Source: Clostridia bacterium
GTDB taxonomy: Bacteria > Bacillota > Clostridia > Lachnospirales > Anaerotignaceae
Direction of reading: 5' to 3'
Length of the DNA: 64,000 nt
Assembly: GCA_009929735.1 (NCBI GenBank)
Contig: RZZU01000013.1
Location: 1 to 64,000 of the forward strand
In this document: piece by piece, positions 1 through 9,379 of the stretch
Position numbering within the stretch: the stretch's first letter is position 1
Layout of the letters: each line of letters begins with the position of its first letter
Notes under the pieces: generated by a model
Told to the model about the DNA's origin: nothing
Seen by the model: the letters and a program-made list of their open reading frames with translations, nothing else
The model's database searches: none
Position numbers and translations under genes: made by a program

Positions 1-178
1 CACAAGGATTTCAGGTCAGCACTTTGCTTCGCAAAGCTCCCCTTCGGGCAGATGGCACTTCTTTGCCATTGCATCCTTGACCCTTTAGAAAACCTTTTCT
101 ATGGGGGTATCAATAAAAGTTTTTGGTCTTGCTTTTTTCAAAAAGCAAGTGGGTTTGGGCAACGCCCAAGGTTTTAAC
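1..178 (+). repeat. Structured interspersed repeat, long form, cut by window start
   Basis: This stretch is a copy of a repeat family also seen near 5.7, 10.8 and 27.0 kb. It contains short hairpins in series: CTTTGC-TTC-GCAAAG, a GGGCAG/ATGGCA region, and CTTGC...GCAAG, and it ends with the shared CCCAAGGTTT. It has the extra hairpins (about 65 bases between TTTCA and CCTTGACCC) also found in the copy at 5705, so it belongs to the long form. The left end lies outside the window. No coding sequence is supported here. Confidence 0.75.
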
Positions 179-197
179 TAGTTAATCTATTTTTTTC

Positions 198-226
198 TTG
201 GCGAACCCTCTATGTTCTGCTATAAT
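198..226 (+). promoter_or_regulatory. Sigma-A-type promoter of the MBL hydrolase gene
   Basis: TTGGCG at 198-203 and a perfect TATAAT at 221-226 are separated by 17 bases. The site lies just after the repeat and about 50 bases before the start codon of the next gene. Confidence 0.55.
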
Positions 227-279
227 TTATAGAAGTATACTCTGAATAATTCAAACCGATTGATTAAGGAGGCTATTCT

Positions 280-888
280 ATGAAAATCAAAGCCCTTGCA
301 ATGGGCTCCATTGGGACAAACTGCTATGTCATTTCTGACGATGCAGGCACCGCAGCAATCATTGATTGCGACGGAGATCCTAGACCATTGTTTTTTTATA
401 TCTCTGAAAACAAGCTGAACCCAACCCATATTTTGCTTACCCATGGGCATTATGACCATATCGGTGCCGTGGAAGCGGTGAAAGAACAATACGGTTGTAA
501 GGTTGTTGCTGGGAAAGATGAACTTCGGGTTTTAACCGATCCCGAGGTCAACTGCTCGCTGTTTGGCGGCACCGCAATCGCTGTAATGCCAGACGAGTTT
601 GTGTCCGACGGCGACACTGTAACCGTGGGTGAAATGAATTTCCAGGTGTTGTTTACCCCCGGGCATACAGAAGGAAGCCTTTGCTATCTGATTGAAGATA
701 TTATTTTTTCAGGTGATACACTGTTTCAAGGCTCTTGCGGCAGAACAGATTTGCCTACCGGAGATTGGTCTACTATTTTGCGCTCTTTAAAGCTATTGAG
801 AGATCTCCCCGGAGATTATACGGTATACTCGGGTCATGGACCCTCAACTACCTTAGAAATTGAAAGATGCTCCAATCCCTATATGTAA
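280..888 (+). CDS. MBL-fold metallo-hydrolase (glyoxalase II-like)
   Basis: This 202-residue protein is a small cytoplasmic metallo-beta-lactamase-fold hydrolase. The binuclear metal site is complete: THGHYDH at residues 54-60 (H55, H57, D59, H60), H129 in TPGHTEG, D146 in FSGDTLF and H186 in SGHGP. The length fits the short glyoxalase II-like group found in nearly all Firmicutes (about 200-210 residues), which lacks the C-terminal domain of true glyoxalase II. The substrate is not known; thioester or lactoyl-type hydrolysis is an inference from the family. The start is set by AAGGAGG about 8 bases upstream. glpK follows after 66 bases. Confidence 0.9.
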   Translation: MKIKALAMGSIGTNCYVISDDAGTAAIIDCDGDPRPLFFYISENKLNPTHILLTHGHYDHIGAVEAVKEQYGCKVVAGKDELRVLTDPEVNCSLFGGTAIAVMPDEFVSDGDTVTVGEMNFQVLFTPGHTEGSLCYLIEDIIFSGDTLFQGSCGRTDLPTGDWSTILRSLKLLRDLPGDYTVYSGHGPSTTLEIERCSNPYM

Positions 889-891
889 TGA

Positions 892-935
892 AAAACAACC
901 CTGTGCCTTTTTTTTGAGGAGCGGGGTTGTTCTGT
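892..935 (+). terminator. Weak hairpin between the MBL gene and glpK
   Basis: AACAACCCTG and CGGGGTTGTT can pair around a T-rich loop. There is no clear U tract after the stem, so this may be an attenuator or processing hairpin rather than a full terminator. Confidence 0.35.
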
Positions 936-954
936 CAAAAAGGAGGCTTGCCAA

Positions 955-2442
955 ATGAACTATATCCTTTCTCTGGATCAAGGCACCACCAGCTCCCGTT
1001 CCATTTTATTTAATCAGCAGGGGCAGGCAGTGTGTACTGCGCAAAAAGAATTTACCCAATTCTACCCCCATCAGGGCTGGGTAGAGCATGACCCCATGGA
1101 AATCTGGCAGACACAGCTGGAAACCGCCAGAGAGGTGATCGAAAAAGCGGGCATTTCTGCCGAAAACATCAGTGCAATTGGTATTACAAACCAAAGAGAA
1201 ACCACAATTTTGTGGGATAAGCGAAACGGACGCCCGCTTTGCAACGCAATTGTTTGGCAATGCCGCAGAACCGCCCCTTTTTGCGACGAATTAAAAGAAC
1301 AAGGCTATACAGATTTTTTTGGTAAAAAAACAGGCTTGCCCATTGATGCTTATTTTTCGGCAACAAAGATCAAATGGATTCTGGAAAACGTTTCAGGCGC
1401 AAAGGAATTGGCGTCAAAAGGGAATTTGCTCTTTGGTACCATAGACACTTGGCTGATTTGGAACTTAACGTGCGGACAGGTTCATGCTACGGATTATTCC
1501 AACGCCTCCCGCACCATGCTGTATAATATTCACACCCTCACTTGGGATAAGGAAATCTTGGATTTACTGGAAATACCCCGGGGAATTTTACCGAACGTTG
1601 TTCCCTCCTCGGGAATTTTGGGATATACCCTCCCTTCTCTCTTGGGTAGTCCCATTCCCATTGCAGGCGTTGCGGGTGACCAACAGGCGGCATTGTTCGG
1701 ACAGGCTTGCTACTCCCCCGGTGCCGCAAAAAACACCTACGGAACTGGCTGTTTTTTGCTGATGAATACAGGGGATACCCCCGTTACGTCGCAAAACGGC
1801 TTGCTTACCACCATCGCTTGGGGCTTGGACAATAAAATAACCTATGCACTGGAAGGCTCCGTTTTTGTTGCAGGTGCGGCAATTCAATGGCTGAGGGATG
1901 AATTGAAACTAATTTCCTCGGCGGCGGAAACAGAAGGTCTTTGCCATTCGGTGAAGGACACCTGCGGTGTATTTTTAGTTCCTGCCTTTACAGGCTTGGG
2001 TGCGCCCTATTGGGATCCTTACGCAAGAGGTATTTTGACAGGCTTAACCAGAGGTGCCAACCGTGCCCATATTGTGCGTGCCGCTGTAGAATCCATGGCG
2101 TACCAAACCTATGATGTGCTTCATGCCATGGAGCAGGATGCAGGAATCCCCTTGGCAGAGCTTCGGGTAGACGGCGGTGCCGCCGCCAATGCCTTTTTGC
2201 TGCAATTTCAATCAGATATTACAGGCGTGCCTGTTTTGCGACCCTCCACCTTGGAAACAACTGCTTTGGGTGCCGCTTATTTGGCAGGTCTTGCTGTAGG
2301 CTATTGGAAAAACCTCACGGAAATCAGAAGAAATTGGCAGGTTTCCAGTGCTTTTTCCCCCCGCATCACAAAAGAAGCGGCCGAGGCCACCTATCAGGGC
2401 TGGAAAAATGCCGTCATGCAAGCCCTTAGCAAAAATGGTTAA
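955..2442 (+). CDS. glpK: Glycerol kinase
   Basis: This 495-residue protein is a FGGY-family kinase that phosphorylates glycerol to sn-glycerol 3-phosphate in the cytoplasm with ATP. The N-terminus [11 protein letters not shown] is the phosphate-binding loop, [14 protein letters not shown] is the conserved glycerol kinase motif, and [12 protein letters not shown] and the late DGGAAANAF segments fit the second FGGY domain. The length equals the family norm of about 500. AAAAAGGAGG lies 9 bases before the ATG. No glpF or glpD neighbour is visible, so glycerol uptake genes must lie elsewhere. Confidence 0.96.
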   Translation: MNYILSLDQGTTSSRSILFNQQGQAVCTAQKEFTQFYPHQGWVEHDPMEIWQTQLETAREVIEKAGISAENISAIGITNQRETTILWDKRNGRPLCNAIVWQCRRTAPFCDELKEQGYTDFFGKKTGLPIDAYFSATKIKWILENVSGAKELASKGNLLFGTIDTWLIWNLTCGQVHATDYSNASRTMLYNIHTLTWDKEILDLLEIPRGILPNVVPSSGILGYTLPSLLGSPIPIAGVAGDQQAALFGQACYSPGAAKNTYGTGCFLLMNTGDTPVTSQNGLLTTIAWGLDNKITYALEGSVFVAGAAIQWLRDELKLISSAAETEGLCHSVKDTCGVFLVPAFTGLGAPYWDPYARGILTGLTRGANRAHIVRAAVESMAYQTYDVLHAMEQDAGIPLAELRVDGGAAANAFLLQFQSDITGVPVLRPSTLETTALGAAYLAGLAVGYWKNLTEIRRNWQVSSAFSPRITKEAAEATYQGWKNAVMQALSKNG

Positions 2443-2638
2443 ATAAATATTTTGTATTTCTACCTAATTAATGCTCCATTATTCCAAGCTGTTTGGTCTT
2501 ACGGTGTTTACACCGCTAAATGAGGCGGAGGACTTCCGAGGGTCTGTTAAGTAATATATTTGAAAGCTATCGTCAACGACAATAAAGGGATTGTCCCTTA
2601 CTATATATTTTTTTGTCTGAAAAGGAGGAAATAAGCGA
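2443..2638 (+). promoter_or_regulatory. Structured leader region upstream of nrdD
   Basis: The 196-base gap before nrdD contains a perfect small hairpin CGGTG-TTTA-CACCG (about 2511-2524), a second stem CGGA/TCCG in GCGGAGGACTTCCG, and a third AAGGGA-TTG-TCCCTT near 2585-2599 followed some bases later by a T run. I do not recognise a named riboswitch. NrdR-type control is common for nrdD, but I could not identify a convincing pair of NrdR boxes. Confidence 0.35.
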
Positions 2639-4756
2639 ATGTATGTAATGAAAAAAGATAATACCCACGAGCCGTGGAATATCCAAAAGGTAGTGGTTGC
2701 GGTAAATAAATCCGCTTATCGTGCCTTGGTAAAATTTACTGCCGAGGAGTTGGACTTTTTGTGCAGCTATGTAGAAGAAAAAGCGCATTCCTTGGGAAAG
2801 GAAGGCATACCCATCGCCGAGATGCATAATATCGTGGAAGCCGCTTTGGAGCAAGTGAAGCCCGAGGTTGCCAAAAGCTATCGTGACTACCGCAACTATA
2901 AGCAGGACTTCGTAAAAATGCTGGATGAGGTTTATAAAAAAAGCCAATCCATCATGTATATTGGAGATAAGGAAAACAGCAATACGGACAGTGCGTTGGT
3001 TTCCACAAAGCGCAGCTTGGTTTTCAATCAGCTGAATAAGGAATTGTATCAGAAATTTTTTATGACCACAGAGGAATTGCAGGCGTGCCGTGACGGCTAT
3101 ATTTATGTACACGATATGTCTGCCCGCAGAGATACCATGAATTGCTGCCTTTTTGATGTACAGACCGTGCTGTCAAACGGCTTTGAAATGGGCAATCTTT
3201 GGTATAATGAGCCAAAAACCCTCAATGTTGCTTTCGACGTCATCGGTGACATCGTGCTTTCCGCAGCCAGTCAGCAGTACGGCGGTTTTACCGTACCCTC
3301 CGTTGACCTTTTACTTGAGCCTTATGCCAAAAAAAGCTATGAGAAGTTTTATCGCCGTTATATTGATATGGGACTTACCCCAAAAGCCGCCGATCAGGAA
3401 GCCATGGCAGATATCCTCAACGACTTTGAGCAAGGCTTTCAGGGCTGGGAATATAAGTTCAATACCGTTGCCTCCAGCCGTGGGGATTACCCCTTTATTA
3501 CAATGACCTTTGGCACAGGTACTGGAAAATTCGCAAAGCTTGGTTCAATTACCATGCTGAATGTACGCAGAAATGGACAGGGTAAGAAAAACTGCAAAAA
3601 GCCTGTTCTTTTCCCCAAGCTGGTATTTCTCTATGATGAGAACCTTCATGGAAAGGGTAAGGAATCGGAGGAGGTTTTTGAAGCAGGTATTCTTTGCTCC
3701 TCAAAAAGTATGTACCCCGATTGGTTAAGCTTGACAGGCGATGGCTATATTGCGGATATGTATAAAAAATACGGCAGAATTATCAGTCCCATGGGCTGCC
3801 GTGCCTTTCTATCCCCATGGTTTGAGCGTGGGGGCATGAACCCTGCCGATGAACAGGACAAGCCTGTTTTTGTAGGACGGTTCAATGTCGGGGCAGTCAG
3901 TCTGCATCTGCCCATGATTTATGCCAAAGCAACGCAGGAAAGCAAGCCTTTTTATCAGGTTTTAGACTATTATTTAGAATTAATCCGCAATCTCCATATC
4001 CGTACCTATGCGTATTTGGGTGAAATGCGTGCCTCCACGAACCCCTTAGCATACTGCGAGGGCGGTTTTTACGGCGGTCATTTAAACCTGCACGATAAAC
4101 TCAAGCCCCTTTTGAAAGCCGCAACCGCCTCCTTTGGCATTACCGCTTTAAATGAGCTGCAAGAGCTGCATAACGGCAAATCCTTAGTGGAGGATGGTCA
4201 GTTTGCCATCGATACACTGGCGCATATTAATGACAAAATTGCTCAGTATAAAGTGGAGGACGGAAACCTTTACGCCATTTATGGCACCCCTGCGGAAAGT
4301 CTTTGCGGCTTGCAGGTAACACAGTTCCGCAAAAAATACGGCGTAGTTGAGCACGTTTCCGACAGAGCCTATGTCAGCAACAGCTTTCACTGCCATGTTA
4401 CGGAGGAACTCACACCGATTGAAAAGCAAAATTTAGAAAATCGTTTTTGGGAATTATTTAACGGTGGAAAAATTCAGTATGTCAAATATCCCATTGATTA
4501 TAATTTAGATGCCATTCGCTCCCTCATTCGCCGTGCCATGAAAATGGGGTTTTATGAAGGTGTTAATCTTTCTCTTTCCTACTGCGACGATTGCGGTCAT
4601 CAGGAATTGGAAATGGAGGTTTGCCCAAAGTGCGGCAGTCATAACCTTACAAAAATCGACCGCATGAACGGCTATCTTTCCTATTCCAGAGTGAAGGGTG
4701 ATACCCGGTTAAATGAAGCAAAAATGGCAGAGATTGCAGAAAGGAAGAGTATGTAA
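2639..4756 (+). CDS. nrdD: Anaerobic ribonucleoside-triphosphate reductase
   Basis: This 705-residue class III reductase makes dNTPs from NTPs without oxygen. The first roughly 95 residues form an ATP-cone (allosteric ATP/dATP switch). The C-terminal zinc site is visible as CDDC and CPKC, followed by RMNGYLS, where Gly678 is the expected glycyl-radical residue. The RBS AAAAGGAGG is 10 bases before the first ATG; a second ATG three codons later (2648) is a possible alternative start. It is the first gene of an operon with nrdG (3 bases downstream) and dut. Confidence 0.95.
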   Translation: MYVMKKDNTHEPWNIQKVVVAVNKSAYRALVKFTAEELDFLCSYVEEKAHSLGKEGIPIAEMHNIVEAALEQVKPEVAKSYRDYRNYKQDFVKMLDEVYKKSQSIMYIGDKENSNTDSALVSTKRSLVFNQLNKELYQKFFMTTEELQACRDGYIYVHDMSARRDTMNCCLFDVQTVLSNGFEMGNLWYNEPKTLNVAFDVIGDIVLSAASQQYGGFTVPSVDLLLEPYAKKSYEKFYRRYIDMGLTPKAADQEAMADILNDFEQGFQGWEYKFNTVASSRGDYPFITMTFGTGTGKFAKLGSITMLNVRRNGQGKKNCKKPVLFPKLVFLYDENLHGKGKESEEVFEAGILCSSKSMYPDWLSLTGDGYIADMYKKYGRIISPMGCRAFLSPWFERGGMNPADEQDKPVFVGRFNVGAVSLHLPMIYAKATQESKPFYQVLDYYLELIRNLHIRTYAYLGEMRASTNPLAYCEGGFYGGHLNLHDKLKPLLKAATASFGITALNELQELHNGKSLVEDGQFAIDTLAHINDKIAQYKVEDGNLYAIYGTPAESLCGLQVTQFRKKYGVVEHVSDRAYVSNSFHCHVTEELTPIEKQNLENRFWELFNGGKIQYVKYPIDYNLDAIRSLIRRAMKMGFYEGVNLSLSYCDDCGHQELEMEVCPKCGSHNLTKIDRMNGYLSYSRVKGDTRLNEAKMAEIAERKSM

Positions 4757-4759
4757 CCT

Positions 4760-5254
4760 ATGCGTTATCATAATATTACAAAGGATGATATGCTAAACGG
4801 CGAAGGGCTTCGTGTTGTACTTTGGGTTTCGGGCTGCGACCATGCCTGCAAGGGCTGCCATAACCCCATTACATGGGACCCAAACGGAGGTATCCCCTTT
4901 GATGCGACAGCACAAAGCGAGCTTTTTGAAGCCTTAGGGCAGGATTATATTAGCGGCATTACCTTCAGCGGTGGTGACCCACTTTATATGGGGAATCGGG
5001 AAGATATAACCGAATTGGCAAGGCTAATTAAGGAGCGTTTCCCCGAAAAAAGCACTTGGCTGTATACTGGCTACCGCTGGGAGGAAATCAGTGCCTTGCC
5101 CATGATGCAATATATAGATGTGTTGGTTGACGGGCGTTTTGTAGCGGATTTGAAGGATACAAAGCTACACTGGAAGGGCAGCTTCAACCAAAGAATCATT
5201 GATGTACAAAAATCAATCAAAAACAGTTCTCTTTATCTTTACCACGCCGAGTAA
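4760..5254 (+). CDS. nrdG: Anaerobic ribonucleotide reductase activating protein
   Basis: This 164-residue radical-SAM protein installs the glycyl radical on NrdD. The cluster motif is GCDHACKGCHNP (C-x3-C-x2-C), followed by a GGDPL motif for SAM binding. Length and order next to nrdD match the family. Only 3 bases separate it from nrdD, so the two are almost certainly co-transcribed and translationally linked. Confidence 0.95.
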   Translation: MRYHNITKDDMLNGEGLRVVLWVSGCDHACKGCHNPITWDPNGGIPFDATAQSELFEALGQDYISGITFSGGDPLYMGNREDITELARLIKERFPEKSTWLYTGYRWEEISALPMMQYIDVLVDGRFVADLKDTKLHWKGSFNQRIIDVQKSIKNSSLYLYHAE

Positions 5255-5269
5255 CAGAAAGGAAAATTT

Positions 5270-5704
5270 ATGGAAACCATCAGAATTAAATATCTCAGTG
5301 ACAACATTGAAAAACTGCGCTATATCGACGGTAAGTCCGACTGGATTGACCTACGTGCTTCGGAAAAAATAGAACTAAAGCAAGGGGAATTCCGTCTGAT
5401 TCCCTTGGGCATTGCCATGGAGCTACCCAAGGGCTTTGAAGCGCATATTGTCCCCAGAAGCTCCACCTTCAAAAATTTCGGCGTTATCCAGACAAATCAC
5501 TGTGGCATTGTGGATGAAAGCTATTGCGGGAATAACGACCAATGGCTTTTTCCAGCCTTGGCAATGCGGGACACCGTAATTGAGGTAAACGACCGTATTT
5601 GCCAGTTCCGTATTTTTGAGCATCAGCCTGCAATCCTTTTTGAGGAAACAGATGATTTAGACAATGCCGACAGAGGCGGCATCGGCTCCACAGGAAAGCA
5701 ATAA
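5270..5704 (+). CDS. dut: dUTP diphosphatase
   Basis: This 144-residue protein hydrolyses dUTP to dUMP and keeps uracil out of DNA. The five family motifs are visible: IDLRAS, PRSS (substrate phosphate contact), [19 protein letters not shown] and the C-terminal flexible arm RGGIGSTGK. Its place 15 bases after nrdG completes a dNTP-supply operon. GAAAGGAAAATTT precedes the ATG. A GGGCAA hexamer repeated three times begins right at the stop codon and leads into the repeat block. Confidence 0.93.
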   Translation: METIRIKYLSDNIEKLRYIDGKSDWIDLRASEKIELKQGEFRLIPLGIAMELPKGFEAHIVPRSSTFKNFGVIQTNHCGIVDESYCGNNDQWLFPALAMRDTVIEVNDRICQFRIFEHQPAILFEETDDLDNADRGGIGSTGKQ

Positions 5705-5841
5705 GGGCAAGGGCAAGGGCAAGACCTTGGGGGCTTTGCCCCCAAACCTCCACAAGGGTTTCACCTCAGCACTTTGCTACGCAAAGCTGTCCTTCGGACA
5801 GATGGCACTTCTTTGCCATTGCACCTTGACCCTTTATTGTG
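5705..5841 (+). repeat. Structured interspersed repeat, long form
   Basis: It starts with (AAGGGC)3, then GGGGGCTTTGCCCCC, AAGGGTTTCA, and an extra module of hairpins (CTTTGC-TAC-GCAAAG, CTGTCC-TTC-GGACAG, ATGGCA...TGCCAT) before CCTTGACCCTTT. The extra module splits the AAGGG/CCCTT hairpin that is intact in the short copies at 10.8 and 27.0 kb. It is closely similar to the copy at 1-178. Confidence 0.75.
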
Positions 5842-6197
5842 GGTCTTGCTTTCTTGCCCTTGTATTCCCGCCCTCGTAAAACCGCATAAATATGCAGTTT
5901 GTATAAAAGTTTTTGCTCTTGCTTTTTCCAAAAAGCAAGCAGGTTTGGGCGGTGCCCAAGGTCTTGCTTTCTTGCCCTTGTGTTGCCGCCCTCGTAAAAC
6001 CGCATAGATATGCGGTTTTGTATAAAAGTTTTTGCTCTTGCTTTTTCCAAAAAGCAAGCAGGTTTGGGCGGTGCCCAAGGTCTTGCTTTCTTGCCATTGT
6101 ATTCCCGCCCTCATAAAGTCACATAAATATGCGGTTTTGTATAAAATTTTTTACTCTTGCTTTTTCCAAAAAGCAAGCAGGTTTGGGCGGCGCCCAA
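5842..6197 (+). repeat. Three tandem copies of a 118-119 bp unit
   Basis: Units begin with GGTCTTGCTTTCTTGCC at 5842, 5960 and 6079 and are 118, 119 and 119 bases long. Each contains ACCGCATA...TATGCGGT-like and GCTTGC...GCAAGC hairpins and ends in GGGC-GGY-GCCCAAG. A partial fourth unit runs on to about 6265. The unit is the right half of the interspersed repeat, so this is a local expansion. There are no spacers of the CRISPR kind. Long open frames on both strands here are by-products of the 3n or 3n+1 unit length. Confidence 0.85.
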
Positions 6198-6271
6198 GGT
6201 CTTGCCCCTTTTCTTCGCCGTGTGCCCTGTCTTGTGCAGTAAGTGGCGGCACCCAAGGTCTTTTGGCATTT

Positions 6272-6311
6272 AAAAAGGCTTTCCGTTTCATAAAACGGAA
6301 AGCCTTTTTTC
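6272..6311. terminator. Bidirectional terminator after metQ
   Basis: AAAAAGGCTTTCCGTTT and its exact complement flank a short CAT loop, with A and T runs on each side. It sits 35 bases past the metQ stop and closes the met operon on the minus strand. Confidence 0.9.
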
Positions 6312-6346
6312 TTTTCAATCCTAATCTTTAGAAAGCCTTATCTCTC

Positions 6347-7195
6347 TTAGAACGTAGGCGCAACCGCACCACCATAAGTATTGTTGATGTAATCCGCTAC
6401 TGTCTGGCTGTTTAATACCTCCATCAAAGTAACCAATTCGGGTCTTGTTTCATCCCCTTCTCTTACTGCAACAATGTTTGCATAGGTTGTGGCTGCCACG
6501 GAATCGGCCGCTTCAATCGCCAAAGCATCTTCTGTTTTCAAGCCGTTCTGCATTGCATAATTGCCGTTGATTACCGCCAAGCCCAAATCCCCGATAGACA
6601 AAGGTAGCTGAGCCGCTTCCATCTCGATGATTTCAATATTCTTAGGGTTTTCCTTAATATCAAGCTTTGTTGCGGAAATACCAGCAGCAGGATCCAGTTT
6701 AATTAAACCGTTTGCTTCGAGTAATAACAGCGCACGACCACCGTTGGTGCCATCTGCAGGGATACCAACCTTTGCGCCGTCGGGCACATCAGCCAAATCT
6801 GTTACGCTTGTGCTGTAAATACCCATGGGTTCATAATGAACAGTCCCTAAGCTCACAAGCTTTGTGCCATGCTCCTCGTTAAAGGAATCCAGATAAGGCA
6901 GGTGCTGGAAGTAGTTTGCATCCAAATCTCCGCCATCCACAGCCAAGTTGGGCTGAACATAGTCTGTAAACTCAATAATTTCCAGATTAATGCCCTTAGC
7001 TGCCAATTCTTCCTTTGCTGCATTTAAAATTTCTGCGTGAGGTGTGGGAGAAGCCCCAATCTTTAGTGTAACTGCCTCAGCCTTTGTTTCTGCGCCCTCC
7101 GCTTTATTTGCGTCTGCCGCTTCATCTTTACTGCCACAACCAGCAGCACCCAGTGCCAAAGCACCTGTTAGTAATAATGCAAAAAATTTCTTCAT
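6347..7195 (-). CDS. metQ: Methionine ABC transporter substrate-binding lipoprotein
   Basis: This 282-residue NlpA/MetQ-family lipoprotein binds methionine outside the membrane and delivers it to MetI. It has an N-terminal signal peptide MKKFFALLLTGALALG with the lipobox AAGC, then a linker and the MetQ core (LKIGASPTPHAEIL, FTDYVQPNLAVDGGDLDANYFQHLPY). I chose the ATG at 7195 because AGGAGG lies 8 bases before it; an in-frame ATG at 7222 would place that RBS inside the gene. It is the last gene of metN-metI-metQ. Confidence 0.93.
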   Translation of the reverse strand: MKKFFALLLTGALALGAAGCGSKDEAADANKAEGAETKAEAVTLKIGASPTPHAEILNAAKEELAAKGINLEIIEFTDYVQPNLAVDGGDLDANYFQHLPYLDSFNEEHGTKLVSLGTVHYEPMGIYSTSVTDLADVPDGAKVGIPADGTNGGRALLLLEANGLIKLDPAAGISATKLDIKENPKNIEIIEMEAAQLPLSIGDLGLAVINGNYAMQNGLKTEDALAIEAADSVAATTYANIVAVREGDETRPELVTLMEVLNSQTVADYINNTYGGAVAPTF

Positions 7196-7252
7196 AATAC
7201 ACTTCCTCCTCATTTTTTTCACTCTTTTATATTTTGAAACCTATAAATAGGC

Positions 7253-7912
7253 CTACAAACGTTTGTCTGTTCTCTTTGCAATCTGCATTCCAACTTCCTG
7301 CAAAACCTGTACAATAATAACAAGCAAAACGACCATGACATACATAATATCTTCTTGTCCACGGTAATACCCATAGTTGATTGCAATCGCACCTAACCCG
7401 TTGCCGCCGACAAACCCAGCCATAGCGGAATAACCTAAAATGGTTGTCACTGCAATGGCACTGCCCACAAACAGGGAGGGCTTTGCTTCGGGCAAAAGCA
7501 CCTTCACTAAAATTTGAATGGGCGAGGCACCCATAGACTGCGCTGCTTCAACAACGCCTTTTTCCACTTCTTTTAAGGATGACTCCACCAACCTTGCAAT
7601 AAAAGGTGCACCTGCCACCAAAAGCCCTACAATCGCCGCCTTAGAGCCGATTGTGGTGCCAATAACTAATTTTGTAAAAGGCATAATCGTCACAAACAAA
7701 ATTAAAAACGGTACAGAACGAACAATATTAATCACTATCCCTAAGATTCGGTGAACGTTCGGCATAGGACGTACGCCTTCCTTATCCGTCATAACTAAAA
7801 TCAACCCCAAGGGCAATCCGATTATGTATGCAAAAAAAGTTGAGACCATCGTCATATAAATACTTTCCCAAAAAGCGATACCAACTACTGTCATCATTCC
7901 CTCTTTAAACAT
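7253..7912 (-). CDS. metI: Methionine ABC transporter permease
   Basis: This 219-residue protein is the membrane channel of the methionine importer. Five or so hydrophobic segments and the EAA loop (EVEKGVVEAAQSMGASPIQILVKV) that docks on MetN are visible. The ATG at 7912 has GGAGG 6 bases upstream and overlaps the end of metN by 8 bases; a TTG two codons earlier is less likely. Overlap with metN implies coupled translation. Confidence 0.93.
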   Translation of the reverse strand: MFKEGMMTVVGIAFWESIYMTMVSTFFAYIIGLPLGLILVMTDKEGVRPMPNVHRILGIVINIVRSVPFLILFVTIMPFTKLVIGTTIGSKAAIVGLLVAGAPFIARLVESSLKEVEKGVVEAAQSMGASPIQILVKVLLPEAKPSLFVGSAIAVTTILGYSAMAGFVGGNGLGAIAINYGYYRGQEDIMYVMVVLLVIIVQVLQEVGMQIAKRTDKRL

Positions 7913-8924
7913 ACGCAACCTCCTCTACCTCAACTTCTTTTTCTTTTAAATACGCCAGCATCTTTTCTCTGGTTTCCTTATCTTCGGGCAGCTGAATCAT
8001 CATTTGCCCATACACCCTTCCTTCAATCATACGGGTGTTTGCGGAAAGAATATTGGCAACGCCATTACATTTGAGCATCATTCCGCCTAAAATTGGCTCA
8101 CCCGAAATTCCGCCTCGAAATACAACACGATAGCAGTGTTCCATAGGCCCTTCGATTGCCTCTCTATTTGCGCCCTCGTGATATACCAGCTCTCTGCCTG
8201 CTTGGGTTTTTGGCGCACGGAAAATTTCCTCCACCCCGCCCATTTCTGCAATCTCACCAGCATCAATAATGGCAACCCGATGGCAAATTTGCTGTATTAC
8301 ACTCATTTCGTGGGTAATCACCACAATGGTAATCCCCAAACGTTCATTAATGTCCTTCAAAAGCCGCAAAACCCCAGACGTTGTATTGGGGTCAAGGGCA
8401 CTGGTTGCCTCGTCGCATAAAAGCACCTTCGGCTCTGTTGCCAATGCTCTGGCAATCGCAACCCTTTGCATCTGTCCACCTGAAAGCTGAGAAGGATATG
8501 CGCCTATTTTTTCCCCCAAGCCAACCAATTCCAATAATTCCTTGGCTCTTGTCTTTGCTTTTTCCTTGGGTACCCCTGAAATTTCCAAGGGGAAACAAAC
8601 ATTTTCTAAAGCTGTCCTTTGCATAAGCAAATGAAACTGCTGAAATATCATTCCCATCGAATGCCGCTGCTGTCTTAATTCCTTTTCCGTCAAGCAGGTC
8701 AGCTCCGTTTGGTCAAGGTAAACACGGCCGCTTGTCGGCCTTTCCAATAAATTGATACAACGCACCAGTGTACTCTTGCCTGCCCCACTCATACCGATAA
8801 TTCCGAAAATTTCGCCCTTTTCAATTCTCAAATCAATATTTTTCAAAACCTCCAAAGAACCTCTTTTTTGGGGAAAGCTTTTTGAGACCCCCTCCAAATA
8901 AATCATTGTTTCCTTCTTTTCCAT
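7905..8924 (-). CDS. metN: Methionine ABC transporter ATP-binding protein
   Basis: This 339-residue ATPase powers methionine import. Walker A GMSGAGKST, the LSGGQMQRV signature and Walker B VLLCDEAT are present in the first 240 residues. The last roughly 90 residues form the NIL domain typical of MetN, which binds methionine and inhibits transport when the cell has enough. It is the first gene after the Met T-box leader. An internal ATG at codon 7, also preceded by AAGGA, is a possible start. Confidence 0.94.
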   Translation of the reverse strand: MEKKETMIYLEGVSKSFPQKRGSLEVLKNIDLRIEKGEIFGIIGMSGAGKSTLVRCINLLERPTSGRVYLDQTELTCLTEKELRQQRHSMGMIFQQFHLLMQRTALENVCFPLEISGVPKEKAKTRAKELLELVGLGEKIGAYPSQLSGGQMQRVAIARALATEPKVLLCDEATSALDPNTTSGVLRLLKDINERLGITIVVITHEMSVIQQICHRVAIIDAGEIAEMGGVEEIFRAPKTQAGRELVYHEGANREAIEGPMEHCYRVVFRGGISGEPILGGMMLKCNGVANILSANTRMIEGRVYGQMMIQLPEDKETREKMLAYLKEKEVEVEEVAYV

Positions 8925-9065
8925 ACCCTTACCACCTTTTCTTTTTGCATATGATCAGAAAAAATTCCGTACAACAGCCTCTGGCAGGCTGTTTTTATTT
9001 TATTTGATTTTACTTGGAACAGGCTCTTGCCTTCTGCTCCTTTGAGGAAGCACCTTTTTTTGCAA

Positions 9066-9360
9066 TAAAAAAGCTCTCCCCCTAAGACATTTCTGTCAAA
9101 GGGACGAGAGCATAAGCTTCGTGATACCACCCCAATTTACCATAGCCTCACAGCTACAGCCTCTTTTAGTACGGGCAAAAACACTTTGCCGATACTCCGA
9201 CGCTATCACGGGCGCTCCCGTCGCAGCCTAAAGGAAAAACCTCTCGGTGCGCAGCTCCAAGACCATCTTCCATCTTTTCCGAATTTCCACCCTCTCAGCC
9301 AAATAGGTGGTTCTCTGTAAAATCATCCAATATGTACTCTTCTTTTCGCAGCCTTTTTCG
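9066..9360 (-). promoter_or_regulatory. T-box leader, probable methionine specificity
   Basis: On the minus strand the T-box core GGGGTGGTATCACG (about 9118-9135) pairs with tRNA acceptor ends. Stem I lies at about 9240-9350, with GGAAG-ATG-GTCTTGGAG giving a probable ATG (Met) specifier. The terminator is GCTCTCGTCCCT ... AGGGGGAGAGC followed by TTTTTT at 9066-9111. Uncharged tRNA-Met would favour the antiterminator and turn on metNIQ. The Met assignment rests on the specifier position read by eye and on the downstream genes. Confidence 0.9.
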
Positions 9361-9379
9361 ATTTAGTTAAGTTAACCTC

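Noticed and set aside
5842-6197. Possible CRISPR-like array
   Set aside because: The units are 118-119 bases long and repeated in full, with no unique spacers and no cas genes nearby.
5664-6331. Several overlapping open frames of 60-120 codons on both strands in the repeat block
   Set aside because: They arise from the tandem 118-119 bp units, which repeat the same peptide in shifted frames. None has a ribosome-binding site.
8903-9130. A 75-codon minus-strand frame upstream of metN
   Set aside because: It overlaps the T-box terminator and the core motif, and it lacks an RBS.
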